Of a stretch of 64,000 nucleotides of DNA, positions 21,190-31,713 are shown piece after piece; the stretch's first letter is position 1, and each line of letters starts with the position of its first letter. A model generated the notes under the pieces. The model was not told where the DNA came from and did no database searches. It was given only the letters and a program-made list of their open reading frames with translations. The position numbers and the translations under genes were made by a program. This DNA is from Theocolax elegans (Eukaryota; Arthropoda; Insecta; Hymenoptera; Cerocephalidae): the NCBI GenBank assembly GCA_026168455.1, contig CM047426.1:47935589-47999588 (forward strand), written 5' to 3'.

Positions 21190-21498
21190 TTTAATATAGT
21201 ATGGTCGTATTCGTACGAGTACTCTTGATGATGCTTACTTTAGCATTTTATAAACAATCTTATTGATTCTATATTTTATAATTATTATCCACTGAAAATG
21301 GTTACAATTAATCTGTACTTAATCGCTGTGTTAAGGAAAGTTACTATTTGTTAATTAAACTTATTTATTCGAAATTTAACCGTTCTATTTTTGGAAGAAG
21401 TAAAACAAGAAACGTATTCACATTTATTTAATTAACAGATGCATATAAACAGTGGGATTGCCTGCTTTATTGTTATATGTACTTGAGCAATTAAAATG
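21190..21498. other. AT-rich, no gene recognised
   Basis: No open frame, repeat structure or RNA signature that I can support. Confidence 0.4.
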
Positions 21499-21572
21499 AT
21501 GCGTAGCGTAATGGATAACATCATTATTTGCTACATGGCATGTTCGAGTTTAAAACTTGGCAGCTATAATTT
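21499..21572 (+). repeat. tRNA-Arg-like sequence, probably a SINE head
   Basis: TAGCGTAATGGAT matches the A box layout and GTTCGAGTTTA the B box layout of RNA polymerase III promoters, 37 bases apart, and the order resembles tRNA-Arg. The acceptor and anticodon stems do not pair properly, so it is not a working tRNA. A tRNA-derived SINE or pseudogene fits. Confidence 0.35.
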
Positions 21573-22050
21573 ATCAAAAAATTTATTTTACATTGTGGCT
21601 ATTCGCACCAACAATCCCTTCCGCCAACCTCCCTACAGCCGGTCTCATGTATAATCGATTATAATTGAAATATCAGCTTAATCGAATACAAAAATTAATA
21701 ATTAATAATAATATTAAGCTATTGTCATTTATTGTAAATTATTAATGTATTTGAATTACATAATTTTGTTTCATGATATAGAAATGATCAAACATTAGAC
21801 TCAATAACCAGGCGCATACAATTAATAGCGCAATCCAAAATGATGCTAAAGGATGATATAAAGTCATCAAAGACGAGAAGATTTAGACTCGATCGAATGT
21901 CAAGCTTGTAGCCACGTGGTGACGTCAGCAGTGCGTGTGGCTCACCTCCTTGGCGAAAAAGTTGATTTTCTGTTTTGGTAATATCTTTGATTTATATAGT
22001 AGATTATATATTGCATATATAAAGAATACCAACATTTATTTTATTTACAG

Positions 22051-22412
22051 ATACTATTAGGGATTCGACACTAATATCATGGAATCTCATAAAAGACGAT
22101 GGAAATGTATTCTTCCAGGTTTTATATTTGCATTGGCTTATATAATAAATTCTTTTGTTATTGCTCGTAATATTGGTAAGTTAGTATTTCATTATAATTT
22201 TTAAAATGATCTATTATGTTTGGTAAAATAACCTTATTTATCTATAGTTAATGTTACTTGTTCAATTTGTATTTTTCTAAAATTTAAGAATATGAGTGAT
22301 TAAATTTGTATATCTCTTTTTTTTATTTTACGCAGGGTGCAATGTATTTTTAATAGTATATTACATGTCTAGGGAAGTAAAATACGGTCGAGTCCAAGCG
22401 CGTGCAGATTGA
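22051..22412 (+). CDS. Candidate two-exon gene for a short signal-peptide protein
   Basis: Acceptor TTTATTTACAG (to 22050), ATG at 22079, donor G/GTAAGT at 22175-22176, intron 22176-22335 ending TTATTTTACGCAG, then 25 more codons to TGA at 22410-22412. The first exon encodes a basic start (MESHKRRWK) and a hydrophobic run (ILPGFIFALAYIINSFVIA), as in a signal peptide or anchor. The joined product would have 57 residues. There is no homology I recognise; the short second exon may be wrong, and a longer gene could splice elsewhere. Confidence 0.3.
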
Positions 22413-23830
22413 TACCCGAGCCGAGTTTTGTTTCTACGCTTGGTTTTTGGATTGTAAAATGATGTATTGCGCTCCATAGGCTTAAAATTTATAATAGCAT
22501 TTATGATCCTAAAACCAAGCGTACAACGAATTATACGCCCACTGAATCGAAAAGTAATTATTCTTAATGTTAACATTATAATGTTTGCAACACGACGTAA
22601 GTTTTTACGCCAAAGTACGATCGCGCTGGACTTGTTTGTCGGCTCCGCCACATTTTACGCCCTTGTAATGAAAATTACTATTATACGTACTTTTCATTGA
22701 TATCTCACTAAAAAAATGAATAAAAGCTATTGAAATCAATTCAAATTTTAATATTTTCAATTACCTGTAAGTGCAAGAAATTTGTGTAGGTATATTAAAA
22801 TCAGAAATAACATTAAAACACAAAAAAGTTGCGAATACTTTTGACCAGACCCATCTATCTTTCTGTATTCTGACACATTAAATCATGGAAAATTGTGAAG
22901 ATTACATTAGTTTATGTATTAGTTAATGTTGATTGATTAATTGCTGGTTTATTTATTTATTTTTAGGGGTAAAACCCTATATGGCACTTGAAGAAAAACA
23001 AAGAACAGAAATAAAATATAAAATATACAAAGAGAAATAAAAAATTACATGACAAAGAATAATCGTACATTAAATAAGTTAAAGAAATGAACGGTAAGCA
23101 GATAAGAAAAGTTATTAATAAAGGTTGAAGTAATATAATAAAGGAAAAGAAAATAGCGCTAATATAAAAAGACAAGGCACAAGTATAATATAACTAAAAT
23201 AATTTGGCAGACAAATAAGTAAACAAATTAATAAATATATAAACGACTAAATAAATAAAGAAGTAAATAAATTACAAAAATAAGAAGACGGCGCAAATAA
23301 TAATAAAGATAAGAACGAGCTAAATAAAACAAAATAAAGCAGATGATGCAATGTTGGGTGAATCAGAATGATTGAAGGTATCAACCTTTACGTGAGACTC
23401 TTAGTGTCCAAGTCTCACGATTCAGTTTAAAATAATAAAAATGTAAGGGTACTTTGAATGAGGGCAGGTGAGATGTATGAAATGAGAAGAACCATTGAAA
23501 TACTGAATGAGGTTAAGAATTGGTAAAGATTGAAGTTACTAGGATGAGGAATGCATTTAATGCCTCAGTACGTGTAGGGTGTAGTAGATCACTGTTTGTT
23601 GTTGGGATCGCTGAGAAGATCGATTCTCAGATCCAGACGAAGAAGAGAAAATTTCTGCTAACTGTGAAGGTGAATTAATAACTATTATACTGAAAGCTAG
23701 AGACTCGATAAAATAGAAATGTCTGGACCTCGCAGAAAGCCATCCTAGTTTCAGTCTATAGGACGTAACGTAGGCTCTATAAGGGATGTTTAAATAACAA
23801 ACCTCACCCAGACATTTTAAAGGCCCTGTA
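22413..23830. other. No gene recognised; A-rich stretch
   Basis: 22440-22515 contains an inverted pair (TACGCTTGGTTTT with AAAACCAAGCGTA), a possible small fold-back. Near 22826, GCGAATACTTTTGACC resembles a Tc1-type terminal repeat but no partner was found. 22965-23330 is strongly A-rich on the plus strand, like a retroposon tail region. Confidence 0.4.
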
Positions 23831-24545
23831 TCTTAACATTTTTCGCATTATTCAAGTAGTCATAGACACCATGCACGTAATTGTCTACATGTCATATTAA
23901 GCTTTTGACAAGGCCCCTGTGTAAATGCATAAATAAGGCATGTCTGTGAAATGCAGAGCATGCAGCAGTCATTGGTCATCAATTTGAAACATAGAAGGTA
24001 ACAAAGGGTTACAGTCTCTAATGCTTCCAATTTATATTAGGATTTTAGATTTTGGTTTCGCAAACATTTCTCAATCTCCGCTCCGAATGGCTTGCACTGT
24101 ATAACGTGTGCCACTTCTAATGCGGGTATGGCCAAAAATCCCGGCTGTTTCATGATATTAAGTGCAAAGTCATCTGGGTTTTCGTCTTAACATTTTTTCG
24201 CAGTATTCAAGTAGTCATAGACACCAGGCACGTAATTGTCTACATGTCATATTAAGCTTTTGACAAGGGCCCCTGTGTAAATGCATAAATAAGGCATGTC
24301 CGGTGAAATGCAGAGCATGCAGCAGTTCATTGGTCATCAATTTTGAAACATAGAAGGTAACAAAGGGTTACAGTCCTCTAATGCTTCCAATTTATATTAG
24401 GATTTTAGATTTTGGTTTCGCAAACATTTCTCAATCTCCGCTCCGAATTGGCTTGCACTGTATAACGTGTGCCACTTCTAATGCGGGTATGGCCAAAAAT
24501 CCCGGCTGTTTCATGATATTAAGTGCAAAGTCATCTGGGTTTTCG
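23831..24545. repeat. Direct tandem duplication of 354/361 bp
   Basis: Copy 1 (23831-24184) and copy 2 (24185-24545) match almost base for base. Nearly all differences are single-base losses in copy 1, many at short homopolymers (GGG to GG, TT to T, CC to C). Copy 2 continues into the glycoprotein pseudogene. Confidence 0.9.
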
Positions 24546-25553
24546 TAAGCCAATTCTAAGGAATTTTCCAGTGTTTGTTTTTCTAACTTGCATTTGTTTA
24601 AAACGGTTCCTATATACAAATATCTGATTTCCATTCCAATGTGTCTCTCGATATTCCCAACTTTGCTATTGAAGTACAATCCGAACGATATGTCAGCTAC
24701 TTCTAATTTCCTTTCGTTCGTAAAGGATCTGTCTGGCGTGGTTTCAAATATAAATAATTTGACTTGATCCGTTTTAATAATTTGTATCCGCAGACATCGA
24801 CTTCGCCAGGTCTTGCTAATCCAAACTTTATTTTGCCTGTCGAGTTACTGAAATACATAGTTAGCGAGTTTTGTTTTGGCTCCTCAATTTTCAGTCCTGG
24901 TCCTTCGTATAGTATCACGTATACGTCGATTCTGCTATTCAATCTGAGTATATAGTCCCAAAATATGAATTTTTCGTCGCAAGTGATTCGAGAGAATTTG
25001 CATCTGGTTCCGGATGATAAAATAATTGAATCCTGTTTGCGCATCACAGTCGCCGTCACTTTCTCGGTCTGAGTCTCTAATTTTGCTGTAACAATTACGT
25101 CGTTATATTCATATCCATTGCTTACTAGGTGATTCCTTTGCAGTTTCCTTCGGGGTCCAACTTGCCGGCTATTGTTATCGTTCTTCTATTCGTGTAATTA
25201 CTTAATAAATTCCCTATAAGTATTTGACCATATTTTAGTTGTCCGAATTTTCCTATATCGTGACAAGTATCTCTAGCAATTGGGAATACGAACGTGGTAT
25301 CCCCCCCATTTACCTCAGATATGTGTGAATGGATTCCACAGTAGCAAATATTTTGCTTAACTTTCACGAAGCATTGGTATACTTTTACCGTCAGGAAGTC
25401 CATCCTCTGCAGTAATAGTACGTACTTCCTTTCTAATTTTGGTTCCAGTTCCAAAGCATCGCAGTCGTCTACATCGGTTAAGGAAATAGTCGTAATATTA
25501 GGAGCGTTTGTTTTGCAGACATCGGTAGTGATTGCGTCGGAGAATGTAGACAA
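24400..25553 (-). pseudogene. Envelope-like glycoprotein of chuviral (Jingchuvirales) type, broken
   Basis: Three minus-strand segments (25553-25125, 25059-24703, 24679-24431) follow one another in different frames, so at least two frameshifts break the gene, near 25110 and 24695. The first contains the cysteine-rich stretch CYCGIHSHISEV, a pattern I associate with glycoproteins of chuvirus-like elements, also found in insect LTR retrotransposons that captured an envelope gene. A pol C-terminal tail lies upstream on the same strand (25929-25787), the place of an env gene in an errantivirus-like layout. Its family is inferred from motif memory; a search is needed. Confidence 0.5.
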
Positions 25554-25786
25554 AGGTCGGTATAAGTGAGATGATCTAAAGAAATATCAGCATTTTATCT
25601 ATAAAGGTGAAGAAATAAGAAATGAAGCGTAAAAAGAGAATTTCGTTAAATTATATTGCATTATTATCCCAAAAGGCTATCAGTTGCAAAATTGAATCTC
25701 TTAAATAATTATTTTAGACTTATAGCATAGTAAAATGCATGTACGTGATTGGTTAAATGTTATTGTCGTTATCTAAACGGGTTTCT

Positions 25787-25929
25787 CTCAGCTTATTCGT
25801 GTGTGTACTACTCTCGTACCGTTCTTGTAAGTAATTTTTACATTATGCCCCGGAAGCATCTCTAATATCTTACGCGGTCCCGTATTCTCCAGTGAGAATT
25901 TTCCATTTTTGGGTTCGGCTAATAACATA
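25787..25929 (-). pseudogene. Gypsy-type pol C-terminal tail, distal part
   Basis: Minus-strand frame with the pattern 'L-x-x-G-P-x-K-I-L-E-M-L-P' and 'VVHTNKLR', the tail that follows integrase in Ty3/gypsy polyproteins and ends in the 'V-H-x-N-x-L' motif. The frame continues on the far side of the fold-back at 27158 and upward, which therefore split the gene. The envelope-like pseudogene follows downstream. Confidence 0.65.
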
Positions 25930-27155
25930 CACTCTAAACCCTAAAGTGTAAAAACTGAACCTAAAAAGTATAAAAATGTCAATTTACTATTTGAAAAGAT
26001 TAAATTTATAGAATTCCTCTTTTGAAGAGAGTAAATAACGAAAATTACACTTTGATTAGTGTAAAATGCTATATTTCTATTTTTCTAAAGTGTAAAAAGC
26101 GAAAATTCCACTATAAGAGAAGTATAAATTGCGATTTTTACTCCTTTGAAAAGTATAATTTTTCAGACGTTGTCTTGAAAAGAGCAAATAATGGATTTTA
26201 TACTTTAGGTAAACTTTAAAACGATAAATTTACACTTTTGAAAAGTTGAAATTGCGATTTTTCCTCTTTTGTAAAGTATAATTTTTCGGACCTTCATTTT
26301 CAAAGAGTAAATAGTGGATACTACACTTTCCGTAAAACTGAAAATGCTAAATTTATACTTTTAAAAAGTGTAAATTTAGTGTTTTAAACTTTAGCTAAAG
26401 TACACGGAGAAACATTTCTTACGTTTAACCTATAAAATTGGCGTGTGCTCTCTAATCAAGCGTATGTTTATAGTTTAATCCCGTGGCGTTACAGGTTTAA
26501 CCTATGAAGTTTGATGTCTTTAATGTGTAGCATCAATTTCACATAGGTTGAACCTGTGAGTGCATTAGAACGAATCTTAATACGCTTAGGTTAAAACTGT
26601 ACACATACGCTTGGTTAGAGAGCACGTCAATTTTATAGGTTAAACGTAAGAAATTTTTCTCCGTGTACAAAATCTATTACTTACTCTTTGAGAATTAACG
26701 CCCAAAAATTTATACTTTTCAAAAGTATAAATTTAGCATTTTCAACTTTACGGAAAGTGTAGAATCCACTATTTACTATTTGAAAATGAAGGTCCAAAAA
26801 ATTATTCTTTACAAAAGAGGAAAAATCGCAATTTCAACTTTTCAAAAGTGTAACTTTATCGTTTTAAACTTTACCTAAAGTATAAAATACATTATTTGCT
26901 CTTTTCAAGACAACGTCTGAAAAATTATACTTTTCAAAGGAGTAAAAATCGCAATTTATACTTTTCTTATAGTGGAATTTTCGCTTTTTACACTTTAGAA
27001 AAATAGAAATATAGCATTTTACACTAATCAAAGTGTAATTTTCGTTATTTACTCTCTTCAAAAGAGGAATTCTATAAATTTAATCTTTTCGAAAATAGTA
27101 AATTGACATTTTTATACTTTTTAGGTTCAGTTTTTACACTTAAGGGTTTAGAGTG
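25930..27155. mobile_element. 1.2-kb TA fold-back with internally repeated arms
   Basis: Ends CACTCTAAACCCT and its inverse, flanked by TA (25928-25929, 27156-27157). Arms of about 470 bp are over 90 per cent identical and contain many degenerate copies of a motif like AAAAGTRTAAATT plus GCGATTTTT. The mirror-image open frames at 26022-26219 (+) and 26864-27061 (-) are products of this symmetry. A second MITE sits at the centre. TA duplication suggests Tc1/mariner-type mobilisation. Confidence 0.85.
26403..26665. mobile_element. TA-type MITE nested at the centre of the fold-back
   Basis: 263 bp, ends CACGGAGAAA, followed by ATTTCTTACGTTTAACC, inverted at the right end; TA at 26401-26402 and 26666-26667. 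The internal part has further symmetrical segments (GCGTATG, AGGTTTAACC). Confidence 0.82.
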
Positions 27156-27157
27156 TA

Positions 27158-27200
27158 ACTTTGTTTCCTATTTTAAAATTCACACGACTTCAGACGTCAA
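27158..27200 (-). pseudogene. Gypsy-type pol C-terminal tail, proximal part
   Basis: Minus-strand reading KIGNKV runs up to the TA at which the fold-back entered; the same frame resumes at 25929. It ends leftward of a switch to plus-strand gag sequence near 27290, so the gypsy copy is rearranged or two copies abut in opposite orientation. Confidence 0.55.
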
Positions 27201-27290
27201 TCGGTACATAAAGATATTGATAAATGTTATTATATTGATGACGTTAAAATAATAAAAAAATTATATTGATTACAAAATAATTACCGTAAC

Positions 27291-27690
27291 AACGAAGTAA
27301 ACGGCCCGAATAGAGAAATCGCAAGAGATTTTAAAGATCATTATGACACCAGAAATAAAGATTTTACACGTCCCCATAATCAAAAACCGGATTATAATAA
27401 CCAGAGAAGTAAAGATTATGTCAGAAAGTTTACTGACCGTCAACCACGCGGAAACTCAAACACCTGTGGATACTGCAAATACCCCGGACATACCATAAAT
27501 GAGTGTCGCAAGTTACAGTGGAAAAATCGACAGAATAAATACGCAGCGCACCAGGGAAACGGCAATTTGGTGGCGATGGAGAGCGATCGACTACCGACCA
27601 ACGAGGAAAGCCCAATGAACCAAATATCAATGCGCCCATCTACCTCGTACGACTATGTCAGGATTGTACTATACCTGATGTGTAAATATT
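27291..27690 (+). pseudogene. Ty3/gypsy gag C-terminus with CCHC knuckle
   Basis: An open stretch beginning near NNEVNGPNREIARDF, rich in N, R, D and K, leads to CGYCKYPGHTINEC, a CX2CX4HX4C zinc knuckle that binds element RNA. The frame continues to about 27690, then shifts into the protease frame at 27725. The Gag N-terminal part is absent. Confidence 0.75.
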
Positions 27691-27724
27691 ATCTAATGAT
27701 TTAGTAGCAGATAATATCGATACC

Positions 27725-28036
27725 ATGCTAGACTCAGGCGCACGGTCTAACGTAATTAAAGTATCGAAATTGCAATCTCCCGTTAAAATAGACAGAGATC
27801 GAGTACCTATATTAGTGGGAATTGGTGGAGAGGATATATATCCCATCCGAACATGCACTATTAACTTTTATGGCCAACAATGTGAATTCGTCGTAGTAAA
27901 GGATACGTTTCGTCTCAAAGCCGCAGCTTTACTAGGTTCTATGTTCTTCGAGGATAGAAAGGCAAAGCTGGATTTTAAAACCGATAGACTTAATTTTTAT
28001 AAAGAAGTACTTTATTTTACGAATATTAACCCTTAG
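27725..28036 (+). pseudogene. Ty3/gypsy retropepsin, copy 1
   Basis: 103 codons beginning MLDSGARSNVI, the aspartic protease active site (DSGA), followed by VPILVGIGGEDIYPI and AAALLGSMFF, the flap and second conserved strand ('ILG-x-D/F'). The enzyme would cut the Gag-Pol precursor. The frame runs into the MITE at 28030, which cuts it off from the downstream polyprotein. Confidence 0.82.
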
Positions 28037-28129
28037 AGCATTAGTTTGGTCATAACTTGGGGACGCAAACCCCCTTTTCTATGGAGAAATGAAGCTTTTT
28101 AAAAATCTCAAATGCCGGCCCTTTAAGGG
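28030..28129. mobile_element. TTAA-B family MITE, copy 2
   Basis: 100 bp, ends CCCTTAGAGC and CCTTTAAGGG, TTAA at 28026-28029 and 28130-28133. It shares CTTTTCTATGGAGAA and the GGCCC near-terminal motif with 14395-14533. Confidence 0.82.
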
Positions 28130-28842
28130 TTAAACAAACACTATTATTAGAGCCTTCCCATGTTGAATAGTAAAAATACCACTGACAAACCCCGAAGAAT
28201 TAGAATATAGGTATGTAACAAAGATTGAATTCTCTGATAGCAGAATTAAAGCGGGTGACGTTGTCGTACAAAATATAGACGGTTGCGTTGATCTCGATAT
28301 AATAATAAATAAAATTATTACCTGTAGAAAAGATGTCCTCTGCAAATTCCAAGAGAAATTCGGATTTAGAATATTTAGATAAAATGTTAGATAAGCTAAT
28401 ACCGATGTATATCGATTCGAGGTATACCCCCACCTTCGACGATAGTGATTCAACAATTGCAGAGGATGCGAAACAGCGTCAATAATACATAGTCGTTCCC
28501 ATATGGAAGATGACACTACAAACCTTGAAGTACTTAAGGAACCACAGTCTATAAGATCGTCGGAGGATCTTCACGAAAAAATTCGAACGTCTCTAAATCA
28601 TCTAATAGTAGTATGTGTTTACACTCATTACATAACAAGTACATCAACTTAGAGAAGATCAAAAATATATTTAAGACTTCGCAATTTGGTGGCGATGGAG
28701 AGCGATCGACTACCGACCAACGAGGAAAGCCCAATGAACCAAATATCAATGCGCCCATCTACCTCGTACGACTATGTCAGGATTGTACTATACCTGATGT
28801 GTAAATATTATCTAATGATTAGTAGCAGATAATATCGATACC

Positions 28843-29154
28843 ATGCTAGACTCAGGCGCACGGTCTAACGTAATTAAAGTATCGAAATTGCAATCTCCCG
28901 TTAAAATAGACAGAGATCGAGTACCTATATTAGTGGGAATTGGTGGAGAGGATATATATCCCATCCGAACATGCACTATTAACTTTTATGGCCAACAATG
29001 TGAATTCGTCGTAGTAAAGGATACGTTTCGTCTCCAAGCCGCAGCTTTACTAGGTTCTATGTTCTTCGAGGATAGAAAGGCAAAGCTGGATTTTAAAACC
29101 GATAGACTTAATTTTTATAAAGAAGTACTTTATTTTACGAATATTAACCCTTAG
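28843..29154 (+). pseudogene. Ty3/gypsy retropepsin, copy 2
   Basis: Second copy of the 27725-28036 frame, differing at one residue (K to Q before AAALLG). It is part of the 1.12-kb tandem duplication and is followed by the second copy of the MITE. Confidence 0.82.
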
Positions 29155-29247
29155 AGCATTAGTTTGGTCATAACTTGGGGACGCAAACCCCCTTTTCTAT
29201 GGAGAAATGAAGCTTTTTAAAAATCTCAAATGCCGGCCCTTTAAGGG
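29148..29247. mobile_element. TTAA-B family MITE, copy 3 (duplicated with its surroundings)
   Basis: Identical to 28030-28129 by eye, TTAA at 29144-29147 and 29248-29251. It arose by the tandem duplication, not by a separate insertion. Confidence 0.82.
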
Positions 29248-29450
29248 TTAAACAAACACTATTATTAGAGCCTTCCCATGTTGAATAGTAAAAATACCAC
29301 TGACAAACCCCGAAGAATTAGAATATAGGTATGTAACAAAGATTGAATTCTCTGATAGCAGAATTAAAGCGGGTGACGTTGTCGTACAAAATATAGACGG
29401 TTGCGTTGATCTCGATATAATAATAAATAAAATTATTACCTGTAGAAAAG

Positions 29451-30017
29451 ATGTCCTCTGCAAATTCCAAGAGAAATTCGGATTTAGAATATTTAGATAA
29501 AATGTTAGATAAGCTAATACCGATGTATATCGATTCGAGGTATACCCCCACCTTCGACGATAGTGATTCAACAATTGCAGAGGATGCCGAAACAGCGTCA
29601 ATAATACATAGTCGTTCCCATATGGAAGATGACACTACAAACCTTGAAGTACTTAAGGAACCACAGTCTATAAGATCGTCGGAGGATCTTCACGAAAAAA
29701 ATTCGAACGTCTCTAAATCATCTAATAGTAGTATGTGTTTACACTCATTACATAACAAGTACATCAACTTAGAGAAGATCAAAAATATATTTAAGACTTC
29801 GACATTGTTGAATAAGTACGTAGCTGAACAGGAGGATGTACCCACCATTAAATCCGATGACATACTTATTCTTGACTACACAGAGGTACAACCTTATCTG
29901 AGCGAAGGATTTTCAGATTTAACGACAATCACAGAAACATATATAGTAATCGAAAAACCAAACAGACTCCAGATCGTTCCTACACAAAAACAAAGGACGA
30001 GTATACAATTTAAATAA
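29451..30017 (+). pseudogene. Gypsy-type polyprotein segment downstream of protease (unknown domain)
   Basis: 188 codons from an ATG, rich in S, D, E and N, without RT motifs. It follows VVVQNIDGCVDLDI-like sequence in another frame at about 29370 and precedes an LTR-like segment. In unit 1 of the duplication the same frame is broken by one missing base (near 28468). No RT, RNase H or integrase is found between protease and LTR, so the middle of pol is deleted or this is an accessory protein. The function is not known. Confidence 0.4.
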
Positions 30018-30114
30018 GGCAACCAGAAATGGTAGTGTTAGAAGAAATTCCGCATGACCATATAAACGAATATTCGCGGAAAAGACTAGTTGAACTATCA
30101 TCCTCTTTTTAAGA

Positions 30115-30540
30115 AAAATAAGGCGACTGCATGATTAGTATATAACTGTCCGATGGGCGAGGTGGGGTAGGAGCTATTACCCAGACGTACTGTTCGGTGA
30201 GTCAAGAGTACACACCGCCATTCAGTCCCCCCCCCCCTCACCAAGTGTGTGAGATACTCGAGAATGTGTTCGAGTGAGCTGGAACAGAGGAACCCGAACA
30301 GAGGATCCTGGGATTTGCAGTCTGCCGCAGGTGTTTAACTCGATCAGGCAGATTTCCCGCGATTTCAGCCTGCGCGAAGAAAATATTGTTGCGGCACGAG
30401 GACAGGATGGTCCTTATGTCATTAATTGTTAAAATAAATATTTATATTTTCATTCTAATTCTCGCGTTGTTACTATTCTTCTCGCTCCTGCAGACATATA
30501 TCAGTTATTTAATTTAAATTAGTTTTAAATTACAGGCAAG
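30115..30540 (+). repeat. Probable gypsy 3' LTR or end segment
   Basis: A GC-richer block with a C10 run at 30227-30236, GAGATACTCGAGAATG, and AATAAATATTTATATTTTC (30432-30450) as polyadenylation context, located right after the polyprotein. Exact borders and a second copy were not found, so LTR status is inferred from position and content. Confidence 0.4.
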
Positions 30541-30604
30541 GAGGATGACACGAATCCTCAGCACCGTGCGTCCAACAAACGCGTTCCTAGCGACACTTGC
30601 ACTT

Positions 30605-31441
30605 AAAAAATTTCAGTAACTACATTACTTTTTACTTTTTAAAAAAAATTCAAAAATTTTTTGTATTTTTTTGTAAAATCAATGTTTTATGCCATTCCTG
30701 TACTTGTTAAATCAAACTTCTGACAGAAATCGCGGTTCGAATATCTGGAGTTTCCAAAACCCTGGTTTTAAGCTATTTTTATTTCTTTAGTTGTATTAAA
30801 GGTGGTTTTTCTAAAACAGCTTGAAATTAATCTTCATTTTTTTCTCGGAAAGTATTAAATGTATGAAAAAAATTCAAAAACAAAAAGTGATTACTCAAAG
30901 AATTCGTGTGAATTTTTTCTGAACAGTTTGAGCTATTTTTTTGATTTTTCAGAAATGGTCAAAATTTAAAAATTCAAAATTGGCTCAAGCCCTTCTGAAA
31001 AAATTTATACGTATTATTGAGTAATTCCAAGTATTTTTCGTTCCGGAACAATTTTTCGTCAAGTTAATACTTTTTAGACAATTGCCAATTTAATAAAACA
31101 ATTGTGATAAAAATAGCTTAAAGCCAGAGTTTTAGAAACGCCAGACATTCGGACCGCGATTTCTGTCGGGAGTTTGATTGACCAAAGTAGGAACAGCATC
31201 AAACATTGATTTTACAAAAAAAATACCATAGAATTTTGACTTTTTTTTAAAAAAATAAGTAAAAATAAATGTATAAAGGCATTAAATATAGTGGACGAAG
31301 AGCAGATAGTGCCTCGTCTAATTTAAATTTGTTTGATTCGGAAAAACGACCGTAAATGCCTTTATAAATAGACCCAATGCCGAATGCTAAATACATTATT
31401 TGAAAAAAAATAAAAAATAAATGTAGTTATTGAAATTTTTT
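30605..31441. mobile_element. Fold-back element with a retroposed insert
   Basis: Outer ends AAAAAATTTCAGTAACTAC and inverse at 31423-31441; arms also share AATCGCGGTTCGAATATCTGG-like sequence with its partner near 31140-31165. The right arm carries a 139-bp insert (31274-31412). No coding sequence. Confidence 0.7.
31274..31412 (+). mobile_element. Short insert with A-rich tail and 13-bp target duplication
   Basis: AAAAATAAATGTA occurs on both sides (31261-31273 and 31413-31425), while the mirror arm has it once. The insert starts TAAAGGCATT, contains the inverse AATGCCTTTA, and ends in GAAAAAAAAT, as expected of a retroposed sequence. Confidence 0.5.
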
Positions 31442-31713
31442 ATACAAAATAAGTTGCAGATTCTGAAATAGCACCGTCGAAAACACCCTGGAAATGACTT
31501 TGGGCAAGAAAAACCTTGTTTTTCCAGTAGAATTTTGTACTTGAAAATGTGTGCACAAGAATGTGTATTTGCACATTAAGGGTCAAGAGACAACTAACGC
31601 CGGGGTAGAGGCTCATCGGCGTAATGCACAACTTATAAAAAAATTACAATACTTGAAACTGGTTATTTAAATATCTAAATTCAAATTAGGGAATGTTCGT
31701 TATACTAATAAGG

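Larger units (their letters stand above)
27562..29800 (+). repeat. Direct tandem duplication of about 1.12 kb
   Basis: Unit 1 (27562-28680) and unit 2 (28681-29800) differ by only a few single bases: AAAGCC versus CAAGCC, GATGCGAAAC versus GATGCCGAAAC, GATTTAG versus GATTAG, and one A in a poly-A run. Unit 1 starts inside the gag knuckle region; unit 2 continues into the rest of the polyprotein. Confidence 0.92.

Noticed and set aside
22816..22845. Tc1 element end (GCGAATACTTTTGACC)
   Set aside because: Motif resembles a Tc1-type terminal repeat, but no inverse partner, transposase or TA duplication could be shown.
26022..27061. Two nearly identical 65-codon frames on opposite strands
   Set aside because: Mirror images within the fold-back arms; no coding signature.
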